NCBI RefSeq assembly: GCF_023544715.1
Contig: NZ_JAMJEZ010000011.1
Coordinates: 1-64,000 of the forward strand
DNA: 64,000 nucleotides
Reading direction: 5' to 3'
Source of the DNA: Pseudomonas eutrophicaquae
GTDB taxonomy: Bacteria; Pseudomonadota; Gammaproteobacteria; Pseudomonadales; Pseudomonadaceae
The notes under the pieces: model-generated
Told to the model about the DNA's origin: nothing
Seen by the model: only the letters and a program-made list of their open reading frames with translations
The model's database searches: none
Part shown: one piece after another, positions 59,471 through 64,000 of the stretch
How the letters are laid out: every line of letters begins with the position of its first letter
Numbering within the stretch: position 1 is the first letter of the stretch
Program-made: the position numbers and the translations under genes

Positions 59471-59671
59471 TCACTCGGCCTCGTCGATCCAGGCGGCCTG
59501 GATGGCTTCCAGCACCTTCTCACCGCCACGCTGCGGATCGTCGGAGAACTCCGGCAACTCCACCACCCAGCGATGCAGATCGACGAAGTTGACGTAGCGC
59601 GGATCGACATCCGGCTTGCTATCGACCAGCTGGATGGCAATCTCCAGCACATCGGTCCATTTCAGGCTCAT
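59471..59671 (-). CDS. iscX: Fe-S assembly protein IscX
   Basis: Small acidic protein (66 residues) that binds IscS and may regulate or donate iron. It begins MSLKWTDVLEIAIQLVDSKPDVDP and ends WIDEAE; the conserved central RYVNFVDLHRWV is present. It is the last gene of the isc operon, 13 bases after fdx. Confidence 0.94.
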   Translation of the reverse strand: MSLKWTDVLEIAIQLVDSKPDVDPRYVNFVDLHRWVVELPEFSDDPQRGGEKVLEAIQAAWIDEAE

Positions 59672-59684
59672 GGGACGGCTCCTG

Positions 59685-60023
59685 TCAGTGGCTCTCGTTG
59701 ACCTGGTTGATGGTGTACTTGGGAATCTCCACCACCAGATCCTCGCTGCCAACCCGCGCCTGGCAGGACAGCCGGGATTCCGGCTCCAGTCCCCAGGCCT
59801 TGTCGAGCATGTCGTCTTCCAGCTCATCGGAAGGCTCCAGGCTGTCAAAGCCCTCACGGACGATCACATGGCAGGTAGTGCAGGCACAGGACATCTCGCA
59901 GGCATGCACGATGTCGATATCGTTGCGCAGCGCGGCCTCGATGATGGTTTCGCCGGTCTGCGCCTCGACCACCGCCCCTTCTGGGCAGTAGTCGGCGTTG
60001 GGCAGGAAAACGATCTGCGGCAT
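59685..60023 (-). CDS. fdx: ISC-type [2Fe-2S] ferredoxin
   Basis: Electron donor for Fe-S cluster assembly; 112 residues. Cluster ligands C42, C48, C51 and C87, with the extra C46, match the positions in E. coli Fdx (CEMSCACTTC and LSCQA). It lies three bases after hscA and 13 before iscX. Confidence 0.96.
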   Translation of the reverse strand: MPQIVFLPNADYCPEGAVVEAQTGETIIEAALRNDIDIVHACEMSCACTTCHVIVREGFDSLEPSDELEDDMLDKAWGLEPESRLSCQARVGSEDLVVEIPKYTINQVNESH

Positions 60024-60026
60024 GGC

Positions 60027-61886
60027 TTATTCCTCGAGTTCGTTGAGCTGGCGCCCGGACAGGGCGGCCTTGACGCTGGCGTTCATGCGCCGCGCGGCAA
60101 ATTCATCGGTGAGCTGCGACAGACGGCGGATCTGCTGCTCGATCAGGGCGACATCACGACCCTCGGCCTCGACACGCAGCGCCTGCATGGCCGCCTCGAT
60201 GGCCTGCCGCTCGTCGGCATCCAGCAGCCGCTCGCCATCGACGACCAACGCCGCCTGTACTGCTTCCAGCAGCCGCTCAGCTTCGACCTGCTGCTCGCGC
60301 AGCGCACGGGCCTGCTTGTCGTCGCCGGCGTGAGCGAAGGAGTCCTGCAGCATGCGGGCGATCTCGCCATCACTCAGGCCGTAGGACGGCTTGACCTGGA
60401 TGCTGGCCTCAACGCCCGATCCCAGCTCGCGGGCGGCCACATTCAGCAGGCCATCGGCATCGACCTGGAAGGTCACGCGGATCTTGGCCGCACCGGCGAC
60501 CATCGGCGGAATGCCGCGCAGCTCAAAGCGCGCCAGCGAGCGGCAGTCGCTGACCAGCTCGCGCTCGCCCTGCAGCACATGGATGGCCATGGCGCTCTGG
60601 CCATCCTTGTAGGTCGTGAAGTCCTGGGCACGCGCCACCGGAATGGTGGTGTTGCGCGGGATGATTTTCTCCATCAGCCCGCCCATGGTCTCAAGCCCCA
60701 GCGACAGCGGGATCACATCGAGCAGCAGCAGCTCCTCGCCCTGCTTGTTACCGGCCAGGGTATCGGCCTGCACGGCGGCACCGATGGCCACCACCTCATC
60801 CGGGTTGATATCGGTCAGCGGCGTGCGGCCGAACAGCTCGCCGACGGCCTCGCGCACCCGCGGCACGCGGGTCGAGCCACCGACCATCACCACCGCCTCG
60901 ACCTCGTCCAGCTCGATGCCAGCGTCGCGCACCGCGCGGCGGCAGGCCTTTAGGCTGCGGGCAATCATCGGTTCGATCAGCGCCTCGAACTGGGTGCGGC
61001 TCAGTGTGCCCTGCCAGTCACCGTGCTGCACGCTCACCGAGTCAGCCGCGGTGAGCGCTTCCTTGGCGGCGCAGGCGCTCTGCAGCAGCTGGCGCTGGGT
61101 ACCGGGATCCAGATCGGCGGAAATCCCCGCCTGCTCAATGATCCAGCCGGCGATGGCATGGTCGAAGTCATCACCACCCAGCGCGCTGTCGCCACCGGTG
61201 GCCAGCACCTCGAACACGCCGCGGGTCAGGCGCAGGATGGAAATATCAAAGGTGCCACCGCCCAGATCATAGACTGCGATCACGCCCTCGGCGCCCTTGT
61301 CCAGACCATAGGCAACGGCAGCGGCGGTCGGCTCGTTGAGCAGACGCAGGACATTGAGCCCGGCCAGGCGCGCGGCATCCTTGGTGGCCTGACGCTGGGC
61401 ATCATCGAAGTAGGCCGGCACGGTAATCACCGCCCCGACCAGCTCGCCACCCAGCGTGGACTCGGCACGCTCGCGCAGCACCCGGAGGATCTCCGCCGAA
61501 ACCTGCACCGGGCTCTTGACGCCCTGCACGGTCTCGATGAACGGCATCTGCGAATCGCCGGCGACAAAGCGGTAAGGCAGCTGCTCGCCGAGCTGTTTGA
61601 CATCAGCCAGCCCGCGGCCCATCAGGCGCTTGACGGAGAGAATGCTGTTGAGCGGATCGCTGCTGGCCGCGTTCAGCACGCCATAGCCAACGTCGATACC
61701 GTGCGCGAGATAACGCACAGCCGAGGGCAGGATAACCCGCCCCTGAGCATCCGGCAGCGGTTCGGTACGGGCACTGCGCACAGCAGCAACCAGGGAATTG
61801 GTGGTACCAAGATCAATGCCCACCGCCAGACGACGCTGGTGCGGCTGGGGGCTCTGTCCCGGTTCGGCAATCTGCAGTAGGGCCAT
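60027..61886 (-). CDS. hscA: Fe-S assembly chaperone HscA
   Basis: Specialised Hsp70 that, with HscB, releases clusters from IscU. It has 619 residues. The nucleotide-binding domain begins [16 protein letters not shown] and includes [14 protein letters not shown]. The substrate-binding domain follows from about residue 385, and a helical lid ends the protein. ATG 61886 ([12 protein letters not shown]) is chosen; the frame extends 29 codons further upstream without homology. It lies 49 bases after hscB. Confidence 0.96.
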   Translation of the reverse strand: MALLQIAEPGQSPQPHQRRLAVGIDLGTTNSLVAAVRSARTEPLPDAQGRVILPSAVRYLAHGIDVGYGVLNAASSDPLNSILSVKRLMGRGLADVKQLGEQLPYRFVAGDSQMPFIETVQGVKSPVQVSAEILRVLRERAESTLGGELVGAVITVPAYFDDAQRQATKDAARLAGLNVLRLLNEPTAAAVAYGLDKGAEGVIAVYDLGGGTFDISILRLTRGVFEVLATGGDSALGGDDFDHAIAGWIIEQAGISADLDPGTQRQLLQSACAAKEALTAADSVSVQHGDWQGTLSRTQFEALIEPMIARSLKACRRAVRDAGIELDEVEAVVMVGGSTRVPRVREAVGELFGRTPLTDINPDEVVAIGAAVQADTLAGNKQGEELLLLDVIPLSLGLETMGGLMEKIIPRNTTIPVARAQDFTTYKDGQSAMAIHVLQGERELVSDCRSLARFELRGIPPMVAGAAKIRVTFQVDADGLLNVAARELGSGVEASIQVKPSYGLSDGEIARMLQDSFAHAGDDKQARALREQQVEAERLLEAVQAALVVDGERLLDADERQAIEAAMQALRVEAEGRDVALIEQQIRRLSQLTDEFAARRMNASVKAALSGRQLNELEE

Positions 61887-61935
61887 GGTCTTCGCAGTGT
61901 CGGGCACCGCCCGCCGCCAGGCGGAACGGCGCGGG

Positions 61936-62454
61936 TTAATCGTCGAGGCGCTCTTCCAGTTCACGCACCTCAAAGGCGAGCTTGTCGAGGAACTGCAGGC
62001 GGCGCATCAGGCGCTCGGCCTGCTCACGCTGCCCCGGCTGATCCCAGCAGGCAGAAAAACTCTGCTCAAGCTCTGCCTGAGCCTTCTTCAGCCGGCGCTT
62101 GAAGCTGGCCACACCGGCCAGATCGGCGCTGTCCTGCAGCTCTTCCAGCTCCTCGCGCAGCATCATCTGCTGCATGAGAAACTCAGGGTCCTGCACGGTC
62201 GCTTCCAGTGGCAGCAGCTCACCGCGCAGCCCCAAGAGGTAGAGTGCGCGGCGGCTCGGGCTTTTCAGCGTCTGGTAGGCGTCGTTGAGCTGGGCGGCGC
62301 GGCTCAGGGCCTGGCGCTGCTCGGCGGCTGGCGCATCGGCAAAGCGGTCCGGATGGGTTTCCCGGGCCAGTTGCCGATAGCGCGCAGCCAGTGCCTCCAG
62401 GTCGATATCGAACGCTGGCTGCAGGTCGAACAGCGCGAAGTGACAGGTGCTCAT
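61936..62454 (-). CDS. hscB: Fe-S assembly co-chaperone HscB
   Basis: J-protein that brings IscU to HscA and stimulates its ATPase. It has 172 residues. The J domain has HPD at residues 34-36 ([10 protein letters not shown]). The C-terminal three-helix bundle that binds IscU covers about residues 95-172. It lies nine bases after iscA in the operon. Confidence 0.95.
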   Translation of the reverse strand: MSTCHFALFDLQPAFDIDLEALAARYRQLARETHPDRFADAPAAEQRQALSRAAQLNDAYQTLKSPSRRALYLLGLRGELLPLEATVQDPEFLMQQMMLREELEELQDSADLAGVASFKRRLKKAQAELEQSFSACWDQPGQREQAERLMRRLQFLDKLAFEVRELEERLDD

Positions 62455-62463
62455 CGGCGCGCC

Positions 62464-62787
62464 TCAGACATTGAAGCTCTCACCGCAGCCGCACTCGCCA
62501 CGCACGTTGGGGTTATTGAACTTGAAACCCTCGTTCAGCCCCTCGCGGGTGAAGTCCAGCTCGGTACCGTCCAGGTAGGCGAGACTCTTCGGGTCGATGA
62601 ACACCTTGACGCCAAAGTTCTCGAATACCTGGTCTTCCGGCGCCTGCTCGTCGACAAACTCCAGCACATAGGCCAGACCGGAGCAGCCGGTGGTGCGCAC
62701 CCCAAGACGGATGCCCTCACCCTTGCCCCGGCTGTCCAGGGAGCGGCGAACGTGCTGCGCGGCAGCTTCGGTCATGCTGATGGCCAT
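62464..62787 (-). CDS. iscA: A-type Fe-S carrier IscA
   Basis: Carrier that passes Fe-S clusters to target enzymes; 107 residues. The three ligand cysteines are C35 (TGCSGLAY), C99 and C101 (GECGCGESF). ATG 62787 is favoured over ATG 62793: GAGGAG lies six bases before the former but directly abuts the latter. It lies ten bases after iscU. Confidence 0.95.
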   Translation of the reverse strand: MAISMTEAAAQHVRRSLDSRGKGEGIRLGVRTTGCSGLAYVLEFVDEQAPEDQVFENFGVKVFIDPKSLAYLDGTELDFTREGLNEGFKFNNPNVRGECGCGESFNV

Positions 62788-62797
62788 GGGCATCTCC

Positions 62798-63184
62798 TCA
62801 GACCAGACCTTTCTTCTGCTTGTAATCGCGTACGGCCGCCTTGATGGCGTCCTCGGCGAGTACCGAGCAGTGAATCTTCACCGGCGGCAGGGCCAGCTCT
62901 TCAGCCAGCTGGGTGTTCTTGATGCTCTCGGCTTCATCCAGGGTCTTGCCCTTCATCCACTCGGTGGCCAGGGAGCTGGAAGCGATCGCCGAGCCACAGC
63001 CGTAGGTCTTGAACTTGGCATCCTCGATGACGCCCGCCTCGTTGACCTTGATCTGCAGGCGCATCACGTCGCCGCAGGCCGGGGCGCCGACCATGCCGGT
63101 ACCGACATCCGGATCCTCAGCATCGAGCTTGCCGACGTTGCGCGGGTTTTCGTAGTGGTCGATGACCTTGTCGCTGTATGCCAT
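62798..63184 (-). CDS. iscU: Fe-S scaffold protein IscU
   Basis: Scaffold on which clusters are built from IscS sulfur. It has 128 residues. The ligands C37, D39, C63 and C106 are at the same positions as in E. coli IscU, and the HscA recognition motif LPPVK is at 99-103. ATG 63184 ([18 protein letters not shown]) is chosen over the longer open frame. It lies 28 bases after iscS. Confidence 0.97.
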   Translation of the reverse strand: MAYSDKVIDHYENPRNVGKLDAEDPDVGTGMVGAPACGDVMRLQIKVNEAGVIEDAKFKTYGCGSAIASSSLATEWMKGKTLDEAESIKNTQLAEELALPPVKIHCSVLAEDAIKAAVRDYKQKKGLV

Positions 63185-63212
63185 GGCGGTATTCCTCGCT
63201 GAATCTTGGGCG

Positions 63213-64000
63213 TCAGTGCGCCTGCCATTCGACCTTGGACAGGTCGACACCTTCTTTGTACATGTCCCACAGCGGCGACAGTTCGCGCAGCTTAGTCACG
63301 GCGTCGCGCACCTTGGCGGCGGCGTAATCGACTTCTTCCTCGGTGGTGAAGCGGCCGAAGGTGAAGCGGATCGAGCTGTGGGCCAGTTCGTCGTTGCGCC
63401 CCAGGGCGCGCAGTACATAGGAGGGCTCCAGGGAAGCCGAGGTGCAGGCCGAGCCGGAAGATACGGCCAGATCCTTGAGCGCCATGATCAGCGACTCGCC
63501 CTCGACGTAGTTGAAGCTGAGGTTGAGGTTGTGGGGCACGCGCTGGGTGGCGCTGCCGTTCAGGTACACCTCTTCCATGTCCTTGAGCTGGTTCCAGAAA
63601 CGCTCGGCCAGGGCCTTGATGCGCACGTGCTCGGCAGCCATCTCTTCCTTGGCGATGCGGAAGGCCTCGCCCATGCCGACGATCTGGTGGGTCGCCAGGG
63701 TGCCCGAACGCATGCCGCGCTCATGGCCACCGCCGTGGATCTGCGCCTCGAGACGCACGCGCGGCTTGCGGCGCACGTACAGGGCACCTACGCCCTTGGG
63801 ACCGTAGGTCTTGTGGGCGCAGAAGGACATCAGATCAACCTTGAGCGTCTCCAGATCAATCTCCACCTTGCCAGTGGACTGGGCTGCATCCGAGTGCAGC
63901 AGGATGCCGCGGGCGCGGGTGATTTCACCGATCGCCGCCAGATCGTTGATGGTGCCGATTTCGTTGTTGACGTGCATCAGCGACACCAGAATGGTGTCCT
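63213..64000 (-). CDS. iscS: Cysteine desulfurase IscS (cut by window edge)
   Basis: PLP enzyme that takes sulfur from cysteine for Fe-S clusters and tRNA thiolation. Only the C-terminal part is in the window; the frame runs on past base 64000. Visible are the PLP lysine in [11 protein letters not shown] and the persulfide cysteine in [15 protein letters not shown]. The last residues (LSKVEWQAH) match IscS rather than SufS or NifS. It is the upstream member of the iscSUA-hscBA-fdx-iscX run. iscR, if present, would be beyond the window. Confidence 0.95.
   Translation of the reverse strand, partial: DTILVSLMHVNNEIGTINDLAAIGEITRARGILLHSDAAQSTGKVEIDLETLKVDLMSFCAHKTYGPKGVGALYVRRKPRVRLEAQIHGGGHERGMRSGTLATHQIVGMGEAFRIAKEEMAAEHVRIKALAERFWNQLKDMEEVYLNGSATQRVPHNLNLSFNYVEGESLIMALKDLAVSSGSACTSASLEPSYVLRALGRNDELAHSSIRFTFGRFTTEEEVDYAAAKVRDAVTKLRELSPLWDMYKEGVDLSKVEWQAH

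Overview
This window is a 64 kb piece of a high-GC gammaproteobacterial chromosome that looks like Pseudomonas or a close relative. The evidence is gene content and order: lnt-leuS-lptE-holA-mltB, then thrC-hom-dsbC-xerD, rplS-trmD-rimM-rpsP-ffh, purT, purL-mltF-tadA, guaAB, xseA, an OprC-type receptor with leuA, der-bamB-yfgM-hisS-ispG-rodZ-pilW-rlmN-ndk, and the isc cluster. From memory, these blocks match two separate regions of the P. aeruginosa chromosome, joined here at the bidirectional terminator between the murein transglycosylase and thrC (about 14941-14970). Nearly all of it is core housekeeping sequence. No CRISPR array, prophage, toxin system, tRNA or rRNA was seen.

Layout. 1-2776 is a decayed patch: the 3' end of an IS5-family insertion sequence, a solute-binding-protein gene whose 5' end it has replaced, and a membrane diguanylate cyclase split by a frameshift. 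2803-7415 holds a small DUF697-like protein and hrpA. 7550-14857 (+) covers envelope and translation functions: lnt, leuS, lptE, holA and a lytic transglycosylase. 14989-19572 (-) is thrC, hom, dsbC and xerD. 19707-23281 (-) is the ribosomal and SRP block rplS, trmD, rimM, rpsP and ffh, followed on + by a CcsA/YpjD-like protein and a CorB-like transporter. 25609-28160 (-) is purT, a DUF1289 protein, a gamma-carbonic anhydrase and a Nudix CoA pyrophosphatase. 28337-34870 has an L,D-transpeptidase, a NIF3-like protein, purL and mltF. 34907-40366 (-) has tadA, an unknown helical protein, guaA, guaB and a zinc-ribbon protein. 40499-43177 (+) is xseA and a mechanosensitive channel. 43244-46074 (-) is a copper-type TonB receptor and a DUF2946 protein, divergent from leuA. 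From 48083 to the end, everything is on the minus strand: the omega-amidase/aminotransferase pair, der to ndk, and the isc operon, with iscS running off the end.

How the genes work together. Purine synthesis is represented by purT, purL, guaB and guaA. Envelope assembly is represented by lnt, lptE, bamB, rodZ, pilW, two lytic transglycosylases and an L,D-transpeptidase. The isc genes form a complete iron-sulfur assembly line (scaffold, carrier, chaperone pair, ferredoxin) and supply ispG and rlmN, both iron-sulfur enzymes encoded nearby.

The most unusual observation is in xerD. The gene sits in its usual place and keeps R, H, R, H and Y of the catalytic set, but the beta-hairpin that normally carries the catalytic lysine (GKGxKER) reads GGPGLRSR, with proline at the lysine position. 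Other points worth a second look are the strong hairpin in the ndk leader, the AT-rich oprC/leuA divergent region with an exact 8-bp direct repeat, the copper-ligand motifs in the TonB receptor, and an unrecognised helical protein between guaA and tadA. I did not find a clearly new multi-gene system.
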